The translations under genes and the position numbers were made by a program. A stretch of DNA of 64,000 nucleotides from Myroides sp. NP-2. Lineage in GTDB: Bacteria; Bacteroidota; Bacteroidia; Flavobacteriales; Flavobacteriaceae. The first letter of the stretch is position 1. The number at the start of each line of letters is the position of its first letter. The notes beneath the pieces were generated by a model. The model had not been told where the DNA came from. It made no database searches and was given only the letters and a program-made list of their open reading frames with translations. Positions 44,295 through 53,193 of this stretch are shown one piece after another. The stretch is taken from NCBI RefSeq assembly GCF_014145665.1, contig NZ_JACHTD010000001.1:1-64000 (forward strand), written 5' to 3'.

Positions 44295-44327
44295 CAGTAG
44301 TGCACCCTAGTGCGCTACTGTTTTTTT
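44295..44327 (+). terminator. Terminator of TlpA-like gene
   Basis: CAGTAGTGCA pairs with TGCGCTACTG (one G-T), followed by seven T residues. Confidence 0.9.
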
Positions 44328-44356
44328 ATAAAAAATTGAGCGGATTGTCAAAGGAC

Positions 44357-44388
44357 AAAAAGAGAGTAGTTTGTGGCTACTCTCTTTT
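44357..44388. terminator. Terminator downstream of the met/thr operon
   Basis: AAAAGAGAGTAG pairs with CTACTCTCTTTT. It lies about 100 bases past the thrA stop on the minus strand. Confidence 0.85.
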
Positions 44389-44486
44389 AACGAAATTTAG
44401 AATAAAACAACAACCAAGAAAAGAAGTGAACAAGCTTCTTTCCGCGGTTAACTATAATTGAACTATAGTATCAGTAGATGTTAGGG

Positions 44487-46889
44487 TTACTTATCGGCCA
44501 AACGCAGAATATCGCCGAATACCCCCCTGGCTGTGACAGCTGCACCTGCACCTGCACCTTGTATAATGATTGGGTTCTCACCATAGCTTTCCGTATAGAT
44601 TTCAAAAAAGCTATCAGACCCTTGGAGTTGACCCAAAGGAGATTGATGAGGTATCGCAACTAATTTAGTTTCCAAAATGCCTTTGTCTTGCTGTAAATCA
44701 CCCGATAGTTCACCCACATAACGCAAAACGGTATGCGGTTGCAGTTCTTTTTTAAGGGCTTCAAAAGGCGCATCCAAAGCAGTGAGTGAAGCAATAAAAG
44801 CTGCTGTATCTATGGTTTGTAAGGCTGGTGGTACAAGATTTTGAATCTGAATTTCTTCAAATTCATTGTGTAAATCTAGCTCACGAGCGAGTATTAAAAG
44901 CTTTCGACCTACGTCGTTGCCCGAGAGGTCTTCCCTTGGATCAGGTTCTGTAAATCCTTTGCTAATAGCCTCTTCCAATACTGTACTAAAAGGCTTGTCC
45001 TGTACAGAATATGTGTTGAAGATATAACTTAAGCTACCCGAAAATACCCCCTTTATTTTGGTGATATTCTCACCAGATAAATGCAGCAACTTAATGGTGT
45101 CAATTAAGGGTAATCCTGCGCCGACATTCGTTTCATATAAATATTCTTTATGGTTGTTCTGAAGCGCTTTACGGAGTTTCTGATAGTAAGCATACGAAAT
45201 GGTATTGGCAATTTTGTTTGAGGATATTAAATCAAACCCACCCTCCACAAGGGGAATATAATTGTCAACAAAATGTTTTGATGCGGTGTTGTCTATTGCA
45301 ATGAGATTCTCCAAGTGATGCTGTTGTGCAAAGGCAATTACGTCTTGAATATTATAAGGTATACCTTGTGTTTCTACTGCTTCACGCCAATTTGAAGGGA
45401 GTTTATTCTCTGTTAAATATATTTTTTTGGAATTTCCGATGGCAAATAGGTGAAGTTCGATATTTTTCTTCTCGCCAATAGCTGTTGCTGACGCCAGTAT
45501 TTGGTCAATTAACGTACCGCCTACTAATCCATGACCGAATATCGCCAAGTTGATTTTTTTGGCCATCCCAAAGATCTGCCCGTGAATGACGTTCACTGCT
45601 TTTTTTGCTTCTTCTTTGCGCACAACGACACTGACGTTTTTTCCCGTGAGTGTATTGTGAAAGAGAATAGGCGTTATTTTATTTTTTACTAGAGAAGCAT
45701 ATGGCTTGTCGAAGGTACTGAGGTCTTGTCCGATGATGGATATAATCGCAATATCGGGTATGTATGTAATCTGATCGACATCTTTGGTATAAAAATCAGG
45801 CTGAAATTCTTTTTTTAAGACCTCCACAGCTTGTTGCGCATTTTTTGCTTCCACGGTAAAGCCCAATCCGCGTTCAGAAGAGCCTTGAGCGATGACCCCA
45901 ATGCTGATGCCAACAGCAGCCAATGCAGTAAATATGCGAGCGTCAACCCCGACAATACCTAATAATCCACGCCCTTCGAGCTGAATGAGCGCCACATCAG
46001 ATTGTACGGATAGGGATTTAATCCCTTTTGTACTTGGAGTAGATGAAATCAACGTTCCTTTACTCTTGGGATTTAGTGTATTTAAGATTCGCAAGGGGAT
46101 ATCGCTTTCAACTAAGGGCAAAATGGTTTTTGCATGCAAGATAGAAGCGCCAAAATGCGCGAGTTCATTAGCTTCCTCATAATGGAGTTCATCTATTTTT
46201 TGCGCGTTTTTCACCCAGTCAGGATTGGCAGTATAAATACCGTCAACGTGAGTGTAGTTCTGCAATTCTGACGCTCCAGTATAATTGGCGAGTAAAGCAG
46301 CAGAATAATTACTGCCATTTCTACCTAAAGTGGTTGTTTCCCCTCTTTCATTTGCCCCAATAAAACCCGTCACCACAGCAAGAACAGTTGGATCTAAACT
46401 TTTAAAGAACAAGGTTGTTTTGGCTTTGGAAATTTCTTCTTTTACTTGAGCCTGACCGAAAGAAGAATCGGTAACAAAAAAATGACGGCTGTCAATGGCA
46501 ACTGCAGGAAGGCCTTGCTGTGTTAAGTGATGGGTGAGTACTTTACTCGATATGAGTTCACCTTGTGCTAGCACGCTATCTTTGATCTTTAAACTGTAGT
46601 CTTCCAAAAGAGAAACCCCCTCATACACCTTCTGTAACAAGGTAAATTCCTCCTCTAAATCAACGCCTGCGTGATAAGGTCTCTCCTGAAATGCAAGGAA
46701 AGGAGCGAGGTAATCTTCTTGATTTTTGGCTAGGTCTAAGAGGGATTCAAGGGTGTCTGTCGTATCGCCAATGGCAGAAACCACCACGGCAATTTTTCCT
46801 TGAGTTGCTTTGTCTTTTACAATGGATATGACCTTGTCGAATCCTTGCCCTGATGCAAGTGATTTTCCTCCAAACTTTACTATTTTCAT
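44487..46889 (-). CDS. thrA: Bifunctional aspartokinase/homoserine dehydrogenase
   Basis: An 800-residue fusion catalysing the first and third steps from aspartate to homoserine. The aspartokinase domain starts with VKFGGKSLASGQGF and has TTLGRNGSNYSA. Two ACT-like regulatory segments follow (about 300-450). The homoserine dehydrogenase domain has an NAD(P)-binding IFGHGLVGGTL and a catalytic segment with ETNVGAGLPLIDTIK and SGSLSYIFN. It starts 12 bases after metX, so the operon puts homoserine supply under the same control as methionine synthesis. ThrA versus MetL cannot be settled. Confidence 0.93.
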   Translation of the reverse strand: MKIVKFGGKSLASGQGFDKVISIVKDKATQGKIAVVVSAIGDTTDTLESLLDLAKNQEDYLAPFLAFQERPYHAGVDLEEEFTLLQKVYEGVSLLEDYSLKIKDSVLAQGELISSKVLTHHLTQQGLPAVAIDSRHFFVTDSSFGQAQVKEEISKAKTTLFFKSLDPTVLAVVTGFIGANERGETTTLGRNGSNYSAALLANYTGASELQNYTHVDGIYTANPDWVKNAQKIDELHYEEANELAHFGASILHAKTILPLVESDIPLRILNTLNPKSKGTLISSTPSTKGIKSLSVQSDVALIQLEGRGLLGIVGVDARIFTALAAVGISIGVIAQGSSERGLGFTVEAKNAQQAVEVLKKEFQPDFYTKDVDQITYIPDIAIISIIGQDLSTFDKPYASLVKNKITPILFHNTLTGKNVSVVVRKEEAKKAVNVIHGQIFGMAKKINLAIFGHGLVGGTLIDQILASATAIGEKKNIELHLFAIGNSKKIYLTENKLPSNWREAVETQGIPYNIQDVIAFAQQHHLENLIAIDNTASKHFVDNYIPLVEGGFDLISSNKIANTISYAYYQKLRKALQNNHKEYLYETNVGAGLPLIDTIKLLHLSGENITKIKGVFSGSLSYIFNTYSVQDKPFSTVLEEAISKGFTEPDPREDLSGNDVGRKLLILARELDLHNEFEEIQIQNLVPPALQTIDTAAFIASLTALDAPFEALKKELQPHTVLRYVGELSGDLQQDKGILETKLVAIPHQSPLGQLQGSDSFFEIYTESYGENPIIIQGAGAGAAVTARGVFGDILRLADK

Positions 46890-46901
46890 GGTTGTGTTGA
46901 T

Positions 46902-47861
46902 TTATAATAGATTTTTTATTAGACGGTTTAGTTGCTCATACTCCAGAAGAAAGGCATCGTGACCGTGAATAGATTGTATTTCTTTATAGGTGATATCTAC
47001 ACCGTATTTCGTTAATTTTTCAACTGTTTGCTGTTGCTCTTGTTGGGTAAACATATAATCTGAATCAATGGCAATTACCGTGATTTGAGCTGATGTTTGA
47101 GTGGCAAATATGCGGAGTTTATCTTCTGTCAACTCTTTTCCAATGGTTTTCAATAAATGGTTCATCAGTTGATAGGCCAAGAGTTGAAAGCGATTTTTGA
47201 GGGTTTCACCATGATAGTTAAGCCAGCATTCGACGGCGTACTGTTCTTGTTCCATATGCCTGTTGAATTTTTGAATCATTGACGCCGGGGTGCGATACAA
47301 CAGCATCGCATGTTTTCGCGCATCTTCTAAAGGATGACTCGAGTGGGCGAGAATGCTTTCTTGTACGTGTACTTGACCAATTAACCAATCCGAAGCTTGT
47401 ATATTAGTGGCAATTGGAATTAAGTGGGTGATAGCCTTTGGACGTTGTATGGCCATTTCCCAAGCAATGCTTCCACCCAAACTTCCGCCAATAACAGCAT
47501 ACAATTGTTTGATTTGCAGTGCATCCAATCCTTTCCAAAACAAGTCAGCGATGACTGCTGTAGTGAATACCCGATAATTTGACAGTAAATGAGCTGTAGA
47601 TCCTTCGTATCCATTGCCAGGGATATTAAAGGCTATAACCGTATAGCGGTGTAAATCAATTACTTTTCCTGGACCAATGAGCTGTTTCCACCATCCGCTA
47701 TCCCCCGTTACCGTACTATTTCCTGTCAAGGCGTGATTTACTACTACGACAGGTGCTCGATGCAAGGGTTGACCGAACACTTCATAACTCAGCCGTAAGG
47801 TTTGTCGTGTTTGGTCGGGTAATCTGCAATCGTATAAGGTGATATAGTTCAAGTGGTTCAT
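46902..47861 (-). CDS. metX: Homoserine O-acetyltransferase (MetX-like)
   Basis: An alpha/beta hydrolase fold acyltransferase that makes O-acetylhomoserine from homoserine and acetyl-CoA. The nucleophile elbow is GGSLGG (about residue 140), the oxyanion-hole region is NHALTGNSTVTGDSGWW, and the late catalytic Asp and His are in DSDYMFTQQEQ and SIHGHDAFLLEYEQL. At 319 residues it is a little shorter than usual. It lies between metY and thrA in the same operon, which strongly supports the methionine role. Confidence 0.88.
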   Translation of the reverse strand: MNHLNYITLYDCRLPDQTRQTLRLSYEVFGQPLHRAPVVVVNHALTGNSTVTGDSGWWKQLIGPGKVIDLHRYTVIAFNIPGNGYEGSTAHLLSNYRVFTTAVIADLFWKGLDALQIKQLYAVIGGSLGGSIAWEMAIQRPKAITHLIPIATNIQASDWLIGQVHVQESILAHSSHPLEDARKHAMLLYRTPASMIQKFNRHMEQEQYAVECWLNYHGETLKNRFQLLAYQLMNHLLKTIGKELTEDKLRIFATQTSAQITVIAIDSDYMFTQQEQQQTVEKLTKYGVDITYKEIQSIHGHDAFLLEYEQLNRLIKNLL

Positions 47862-47900
47862 AAGGCAAGCTCTTTCGGTTGTACACCGATCAAAAGGAGA

Positions 47901-49178
47901 TTAGGTTAATAATTCAAATACGCGGGCTAAATCTTGTTTTAAATCTTCAAGGGATTCAATTCCTACAGATAGTCGCACCAAATCAGATGTAACACCCGTA
48001 GCTTTCTGCTCTTCTACTGTCAGTTGTTGATGTGTTGTTGACGCAGGGTGGATCACCAGGGATTTCGTATCGCCAATATTGGCAACTAAGGAAAATAGTT
48101 TCGTTTCATTGGCTACCTTCTTAGCCGCTTCAAACCCTTGCTTTAAGCCAAAAGTAATGACACCACTCTGCCCTTGGGGGAGGTATTTTTTAGCCAAGGT
48201 GTGATACGGGCTAGAGGCTAATCCAGGGTAGTTTACCCAAGCCACTGCTTCTTGGTTTTCTAGCCATTGCGCTAACCCCAACGCATTTTCACTGTGTTTC
48301 TGTAGTCGAATCGGCAACGTTTCTAGCCCTTGTATGATTTGAAAAGCGTTGAATGGGCTTAAAGCAGCCCCTAAGTCGCGCAATCCTTCCAGGCGTATTT
48401 TACCAATAAAGGCTGCCTTACCCAAGGCTTCATGGTATATTAACCCGTGATAACCCGGGGCAGGTTCTGTAAATTCTGGGAATTTGCCACTGCTCCAGTC
48501 AAATGTTCCCGCGTCTATAATCGCACCTCCCAATGCGGTACCATTACCTGAAATGTATTTGGTCAAGGAGTGAATAACAATATCAGCACCGTGCTCAATG
48601 GGGCGTAGAAGAGCAGGCGATGGAACAGTATTGTCCACGATAAAAGGAATCTGATGTGTTTTCGCAAGCTGGGAAACGCCGGCTAAATCAATAATATCTA
48701 GTTTGGGATTTCCTAAGCTCTCTACAAAAATGGCTTTGGTGTTTTGCTGAATGTTCTTGCTGAAGTTCTCGAGAGATGACGGGTCTACAAAAGTGGTATG
48801 AATGCCTAAACGAGGCAGTGTCACATTGAGGAGATTGTAAGTGCCTCCATACAAACTGTTGGAAGCCACAAGGTGATCTCCCGCTTTTAATAGGGTTAAT
48901 AGCGCAGTACTTATAGCAGATGCTCCCGAAGCGGTTACTACAGCGCCAATACCGCCTTCTAAGGTTGCAAGGCGTTGTTCTAAGATATCGTTGGTCGGAT
49001 TGTTTAATCGCGTATAGATATAGGCAGGAATGGACAGATTGAATGCACCTGCTGCGTGTTCGGCATTGTCAAAAACATAAGAGGTTGTTTGGTAAATGGG
49101 AACCGCTCTCGAACCTGAGGTTTGTGTCACTTGATGCCCCGCGTGTACCGCTTGGGTTGAAAATTTTAAATTGCTCAT
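47901..49178 (-). CDS. metY: O-acetylhomoserine sulfhydrylase (MetY)
   Basis: A PLP-dependent enzyme of the Cys/Met metabolism family, making homocysteine from O-acetylhomoserine and sulfide. Family blocks include YTRLNNPTNDILEQRLATLEGG, the SNSLYGGTYNLL phosphate-binding segment, the PLP lysine in VIHSLTKYISGNG (about residue 205) and GDTKSLVIHPASTTH. The length of 425 residues is normal. It is first in the operon, about 30 bases after the leader terminator. Confidence 0.93.
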   Translation of the reverse strand: MSNLKFSTQAVHAGHQVTQTSGSRAVPIYQTTSYVFDNAEHAAGAFNLSIPAYIYTRLNNPTNDILEQRLATLEGGIGAVVTASGASAISTALLTLLKAGDHLVASNSLYGGTYNLLNVTLPRLGIHTTFVDPSSLENFSKNIQQNTKAIFVESLGNPKLDIIDLAGVSQLAKTHQIPFIVDNTVPSPALLRPIEHGADIVIHSLTKYISGNGTALGGAIIDAGTFDWSSGKFPEFTEPAPGYHGLIYHEALGKAAFIGKIRLEGLRDLGAALSPFNAFQIIQGLETLPIRLQKHSENALGLAQWLENQEAVAWVNYPGLASSPYHTLAKKYLPQGQSGVITFGLKQGFEAAKKVANETKLFSLVANIGDTKSLVIHPASTTHQQLTVEEQKATGVTSDLVRLSVGIESLEDLKQDLARVFELLT

Positions 49179-49208
49179 AACATTGGTTTTAGAAGTTTAG
49201 AAAAAGAC

Positions 49209-49242
49209 AAAAAAAAAGCCCCACCGAATGACCGGTGAGACT
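49209..49242 (-). terminator. Attenuator terminator of met operon
   Basis: On the minus strand CTCACCG pairs with CGGTGGG (one T-G), followed by GC and ten T residues. It lies between the leader peptide and metY. Its 5' arm (CCGGTCAT, 49228-49235) can instead pair with ATGGCCGG at 49285-49292 inside the leader peptide gene, which would release the terminator. Confidence 0.85.
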
Positions 49243-49269
49243 ACAACTAATTTATCTACTTATATCAGA

Positions 49270-49359
49270 TCAATTCATTGACTTCCGGCCATAACAAGGA
49301 GTGAACATCATTGTGTTCATTGTCATGTACATCATCATTGAATTAAAATTGGAAATCAT
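49270..49359 (-). CDS. Methionine-rich leader peptide
   Basis: A 29-codon frame ending at TGA. It encodes nine methionines including the start, at positions 1, 8, 9, 10, 12, 14, 17, 18 and 28 (core SMMMYMTMNTMM). It lies upstream of metY with a Rho-independent terminator 28 bases after its stop. This is the classic layout of amino-acid attenuation: ribosomes stalled at Met codons would let an antiterminator form. I read it as a regulatory leader, not a functional protein. Confidence 0.88.
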   Translation of the reverse strand: MISNFNSMMMYMTMNTMMFTPCYGRKSMN

Positions 49360-49485
49360 GGTTCTATTTATTTATCCGTAGCAGGCAAGAAGATAGTGGA
49401 ATAGATTAGCTATCTTTTTGACTGCTTTGTTGTAGAGCAAATTTCTATAAAATAATTTGATTTACAGGTATAAAAACTTGTAATA

Positions 49486-50193
49486 CTATAATTTTAGATA
49501 AAAATTCTGCACTAGGGTGGTAAATTCAGGGGTGTAACAGTGTCTTTTTTCTTCTAATACCAACTCATTTAGAGGAATTTTCTCTATGCGCTTTCTTGAA
49601 AATGCAAGTAAACTGCGTTTTATCTCACTGCTAGGTGTTCCTTTAACACGAGTGACCTGCATAGGGTAGATATCAAACTCCGCAGCAAGGTACATGATGC
49701 GTTCTTCTTCTTTAGAAGGAATGATCAAACTAAATATGCCCTCTTCGGATAAAAAGTACTCCACTGCTTCGATGAGTAACTCAAAGGGAAGTGCTTCTTG
49801 AAAACGCGCTTGATCTCTTTTTTCATCTGGTGTATGGTAATCTTCGCTATAAAAAGGAGGATTGGAAACAATTAGATCGTAGGTTTCATCCATACCATTG
49901 GCAAAATCCTCTAATCCTGCGTGATAGCAGAATAAACGATCCCCCCACGGGCTATTCTCAAAGTTGTCAGTGGCTTGTTCATGGGCATCTGCATCAATTT
50001 CTACGCCGTCAATTTGTTCCGCATTAGTGCGTTGTGCGAGCATTAAGGCAATTAACCCTGTACCCGTACCAATATCTAAAATTTTAGTTGGGTTGTGATC
50101 TATGGGAGTCCAAGCACCTAATAGTACACCATCCGTACCTACTTTCATGGCGCATTTGTCTTGGTGTATCGTGAATTGTTTGAATTGAAACAT
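49486..50193 (-). CDS. trmN6: tRNA1(Val) adenine-N6 methyltransferase (YfiC-like)
   Basis: A 235-residue SAM-dependent methyltransferase of the YfiC/TrmN6 family, modifying A37 of tRNA-Val. The N-terminus MFQFKQFTIHQDKCAMKVGTD matches the family, SAM motif I is ILDIGTGTGLIALMLAQR and the catalytic NPPF is in VSNPPFYSED. The length is normal. It lies alone on the minus strand, separated from the met leader by about 125 bases. Confidence 0.9.
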   Translation of the reverse strand: MFQFKQFTIHQDKCAMKVGTDGVLLGAWTPIDHNPTKILDIGTGTGLIALMLAQRTNAEQIDGVEIDADAHEQATDNFENSPWGDRLFCYHAGLEDFANGMDETYDLIVSNPPFYSEDYHTPDEKRDQARFQEALPFELLIEAVEYFLSEEGIFSLIIPSKEEERIMYLAAEFDIYPMQVTRVKGTPSSEIKRSLLAFSRKRIEKIPLNELVLEEKRHCYTPEFTTLVQNFYLKL

Positions 50194-50366
50194 AAGGATA
50201 AGTATAATTTCGATCCCTCAAAAGTACAAAAAATGCAGGTGTCGTGGCTTGACTTTTCCTTTACTCCTCCGCATTTGTTGTTGATTTAGTACGATTGAGG
50301 TATTTTTAAATGTAAAGAATGCAAGTCTAAATGTAAAGTATTTCTTACATAATGAAAAGTTTTTAT

Positions 50367-50374
50367 TACATTTG
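50367..50374 (+). promoter_or_regulatory. Promoter -7 box
   Basis: TACATTTG fits TAnnTTTG, 25 bases before the ATG at 50399 of the membrane protein/XRE pair. Confidence 0.5.
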
Positions 50375-50398
50375 AGTTCACTTTATAATCAGAAAACG

Positions 50399-50863
50399 AT
50401 GGAGACAAAATTTTTATTACCTCACGCTTGTAAGAAGTTTGGTTGGATCTTACTAATCCTGAGTGGGCTTGTTTGGTTGTATTTACAACTGACAGGTCAA
50501 GAGGAACTTCCTTTTTTAGAAACTTCGGTGTTTAGTATAGCGGGGAGTTATTTTTTTGGGGATAAGACGGCCTTTTTCACCGTAATCAAGGCGAATATTA
50601 CGACTACATTGATTGGTAGCTTATTTTTACTTGGCGGGTTGGGCGTTGCTTTTTCAAAGGAAAAAATAGAAGATGAATTTATTGCTAAATTGCGATTGGA
50701 ATCGTTTCAATGGTCTTTTTTGATCAACTATATTTTGTTGTTTTTGGCCTTTGTCTTGATTTACGGTTTTGATTTTTTTTATGTCATGATCTACAATATG
50801 TTCACCATGTTGATTTTGTTCATTTTCCGTTTTCACTATTTAGTAGTGCGCCATAAAAAATAA
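50399..50863 (+). CDS. Multi-span membrane protein beside XRE regulator
   Basis: A 154-residue protein with about four membrane helices (FGWILLILSGLVWLYLQL, LIGSLFLLGGLGVAF, FLINYILLFLAFVLIYGF and FTMLILFIFRFHYLV). The ATG at 50399 is preferred to 50372, which lies in the promoter box region. It lies 4 bases before a small XRE-type regulator, a pairing common in Bacteroidota and Firmicutes, in which the regulator probably controls this operon. Function unknown. Confidence 0.78.
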   Translation: METKFLLPHACKKFGWILLILSGLVWLYLQLTGQEELPFLETSVFSIAGSYFFGDKTAFFTVIKANITTTLIGSLFLLGGLGVAFSKEKIEDEFIAKLRLESFQWSFLINYILLFLAFVLIYGFDFFYVMIYNMFTMLILFIFRFHYLVVRHKK

Positions 50864-50867
50864 TGCA

Positions 50868-51068
50868 ATGAAGAATACGTTAAAGGTACACCGTGCCATT
50901 AAAAATATAACCCAAGAGGAATTAGCCACTATTATTTCAGTGACTAGACAAACGATCAATGCCATGGAGAAGAATAAATACGTTCCTTCTACGGTGTTAG
51001 CGTTAAAGTTGGCGCGTTATTTTGAGGTAGCTGTTGAAGAGTTGTTTCAATTGGAAGAGACGGATTAA
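50868..51068 (+). CDS. Small XRE-family transcriptional regulator
   Basis: A 66-residue HTH protein of the YozG/XRE type: NTLKVHRAIKNITQEELATI, the recognition helix in SVTRQTINAMEKNKYVPS, and a dimerisation-like ending ARYFEVAVEELFQLEE. It likely represses its own operon with the upstream membrane protein. The length is typical of this minimal class. Confidence 0.9.
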   Translation: MKNTLKVHRAIKNITQEELATIISVTRQTINAMEKNKYVPSTVLALKLARYFEVAVEELFQLEETD

Positions 51069-51112
51069 TCATAGGTAGAAACATCCAATGTTTTAGGTTA
51101 ACACAATAGCCA

Positions 51113-51643
51113 TTACAAGCCCCATTGCTTGTAATAGTTGCGTAAACTGGCAAAAGATGTCATTCGAATGCAAGGAACACCACTGTTAACAATGAGTTGT
51201 TGATACTTGGTTTTATTCTTGGGAATGTGAAATAGAATGTGTCGGATCATTTTAAAACTAAACTGTGTGGTGGCACCTTCGAGGTTGCCTGCGCGGTTTT
51301 TGTTGTTTTCTAAGCTGCGTTTGGTATAGCGGTAAACTGAATCCCAACGAGAAAAATCCAACCAAAGAATCACGGTCGCTCGGGCAAAGCGCTCCGGCAT
51401 CAAATAGCTGTAGTTTCCTTCGATAACCCAGCAGTCATGGTGATCGAGAAAATTTTGATGATCGATGCGCATCAGTTCTTTGTCTCGAGGTTGCCAATCC
51501 GTATGAGGGAGATGGGCAATTTGATCCAAATGACAAATTGCAAGACCAAGTTTACGTCCTAGTGCCTGTGCTAAGGTCGATTTTCCTGCTGCACTGTTGC
51601 CTATAATACAGATGCGACTTCCTAAAATTTCTAGATTATTCAT
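51113..51643 (-). CDS. P-loop kinase-like protein (topology-modulation family)
   Basis: A 176-residue P-loop NTPase resembling the DNA topology modulation protein FlaR and small adenylate/shikimate-type kinases. Walker A is IGNSAAGKSTLA (about residues 15-26), a substrate-like segment is HLDQIAHLPHTDW, WVIEGNYSYLMPERFARATVIIWLD-like blocks follow, and a lid-like basic region is RYTKRSLENNKNRAG. The true substrate is unknown. Confidence 0.82.
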   Translation of the reverse strand: MNNLEILGSRICIIGNSAAGKSTLAQALGRKLGLAICHLDQIAHLPHTDWQPRDKELMRIDHQNFLDHHDCWVIEGNYSYLMPERFARATVILWLDFSRWDSVYRYTKRSLENNKNRAGNLEGATTQFSFKMIRHILFHIPKNKTKYQQLIVNSGVPCIRMTSFASLRNYYKQWGL

Positions 51644-51743
51644 GTTTTTTCGTTTGGTTTTCTGTTTGCTTTGTGCGCGGTTTGTTGTTCGTTCGAAAAG
51701 CGTCCAAAGCCCAAATCGAGCAAGGAGTCAACCACACACAAAA

Positions 51744-52439
51744 CTAGCCTTTCTTTTTGATTTCCTTCATCAAATCTTCCAAATAGTCTACTTGAACTTC
51801 CTGTATTTCCAGTAGTTTTTTGTTTTGGTGAACCAACAAATGGTCAATTTTTTCGCTGAGTAATTTGATTTCTAATTCTGCTTTTAGGTTGATTTTATAA
51901 TCCTGTTCCCCTCGTTGTCGGTCTTTCTGTTCTTGTCTGTTCTGACTCATCATAATAATAGGCGCTTGGATGGCAGCTAGACAAGAGAGTATGAGATTTA
52001 GCAGGATAAATGGATAAGGGTCAAAGGGTTTAACTGTGAAGACCCAAATATTGATGGCCATCCAAATAAGTAGGAAGGTAAAAAATGTGAGGATAAAGGT
52101 CCAACTACCACCAAAAGCAGCAACTTTATCTGCTATTTTTTGCCCCAGTGTTAACTTCGTTTCCATGTCTTCCTGTATATTTTCAGAGAGAATGGAGTTA
52201 TTCTTTATGGCCTGCATGACATCTTGATCGAGGTGAGCTAGTTCCCCTTTTTCTTGTAGGATGAGTTCCGCTAGATACAAACGTCGGTATCGGTTTAACT
52301 CACCTAAGGTGATGTACTCTTCTTTTGTAAAAGAAGGATAATCGCGTTGAATCAGCTCAAAAATACTTTTTCGAATATCCTTAGCTCGAATCTCTTCGCC
52401 AGGATTAATAGTGAGTTTACTGAGTGCACTTATTTTCAT
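51744..52439 (-). CDS. DUF1003 membrane protein
   Basis: A 231-residue protein with two membrane helices in the DUF1003 core (GSWTFILTFFTFLLIWMAIN, then FILLNLILSCLAAIQAPIIMMSQ), preceded by an N-terminal cytoplasmic domain and followed by NRQEQKDRQRGEQDYKINLKAE-type coiled coil. This is the usual architecture of the family, whose function is unknown. Confidence 0.9.
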   Translation of the reverse strand: MKISALSKLTINPGEEIRAKDIRKSIFELIQRDYPSFTKEEYITLGELNRYRRLYLAELILQEKGELAHLDQDVMQAIKNNSILSENIQEDMETKLTLGQKIADKVAAFGGSWTFILTFFTFLLIWMAINIWVFTVKPFDPYPFILLNLILSCLAAIQAPIIMMSQNRQEQKDRQRGEQDYKINLKAELEIKLLSEKIDHLLVHQNKKLLEIQEVQVDYLEDLMKEIKKKG

Positions 52440-52593
52440 GATCTTTTATTTTGTTGGTTGTGCTGGTGAATCTCTACTTGACAAGGAAGGGGGACATTGA
52501 ACTAAATGTACAAAAAAACAAAATACAATTATCTTCCCAATGAGCAAACCGTATAATGAGCAAACCGTTTATTGACCAATCTGCGCAAAAAAA

Positions 52594-52630
52594 AAACACC
52601 TATAAAGAAAAGCTTCCTTTATAGGTGTTT
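52594..52630 (-). terminator. Terminator of rpsP-rimM operon
   Basis: AAACACCTATAAAG pairs with CTTTATAGGTGTTT around a 9-base loop, 20 bases past the rimM stop. Confidence 0.9.
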
Positions 52631-52650
52631 GATACTATCAACGGTAAAAA

Positions 52651-53181
52651 TTAATTACCTAAATACAAGTCCACTAAACCAGCGGGTATATTTAGTATTA
52701 ATTTTTTGTTTTCTCGATCTACTTCTTCGATTAATTGATCAATCATGGGTACTAATATTTCGGTCCCTTGGTGATCAATTTCGAATAGGGCTTGGTAATT
52801 GCTATCGTTAATACGGACTAAAGTTCCAACAGGACCTAAAGTGATATCTACTACTTCAAAACCTTCCACTTCGTGATAATAGAACTTATTTCCTTCTAGT
52901 TTGGGCAATAAGTTCAGGGGCAAATACAATTCCGATCCTATGAGGCGATCTGCTTCTTCTTCCGAATTACAGTCTTCAAACTTGACTCTTAGGAAATCGT
53001 TTTTGTGCAAAAAAGCATCTTCAATAAAAAAAGGAACCAGTTGTCCGTTAAAGTCAACGAACACTGATTCCAAATTTTCGTATAACTCAGGTTCATCTGT
53101 GTCTAAATAGACCAAAAGTTCCCCCTTGAAGCTAAATTTTTTTGCGACTTTGCCTAAATAGAAACAATCTTTTTTACGCAT
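52651..53181 (-). CDS. rimM: Ribosome maturation factor RimM
   Basis: A 176-residue protein that binds ribosomal protein S19 and assists 30S head maturation. The N-terminal RimM beta-barrel has CFYLGKVAKKFSFKGELLVYLDTD, followed by a PRC-barrel domain with YHEVEGFEVVDI and VPMIDQLIEEVD. It follows rpsP by 12 bases in the usual rpsP-rimM order. Confidence 0.95.
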   Translation of the reverse strand: MRKKDCFYLGKVAKKFSFKGELLVYLDTDEPELYENLESVFVDFNGQLVPFFIEDAFLHKNDFLRVKFEDCNSEEEADRLIGSELYLPLNLLPKLEGNKFYYHEVEGFEVVDITLGPVGTLVRINDSNYQALFEIDHQGTEILVPMIDQLIEEVDRENKKLILNIPAGLVDLYLGN

Positions 53182-53193
53182 ATCGCCAAGAAA

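Noticed and set aside
49179..49485. SAM riboswitch upstream of metY
   Set aside because: No SAM riboswitch core was recognised; the Met-rich peptide, terminator and competing pairing explain the region better.
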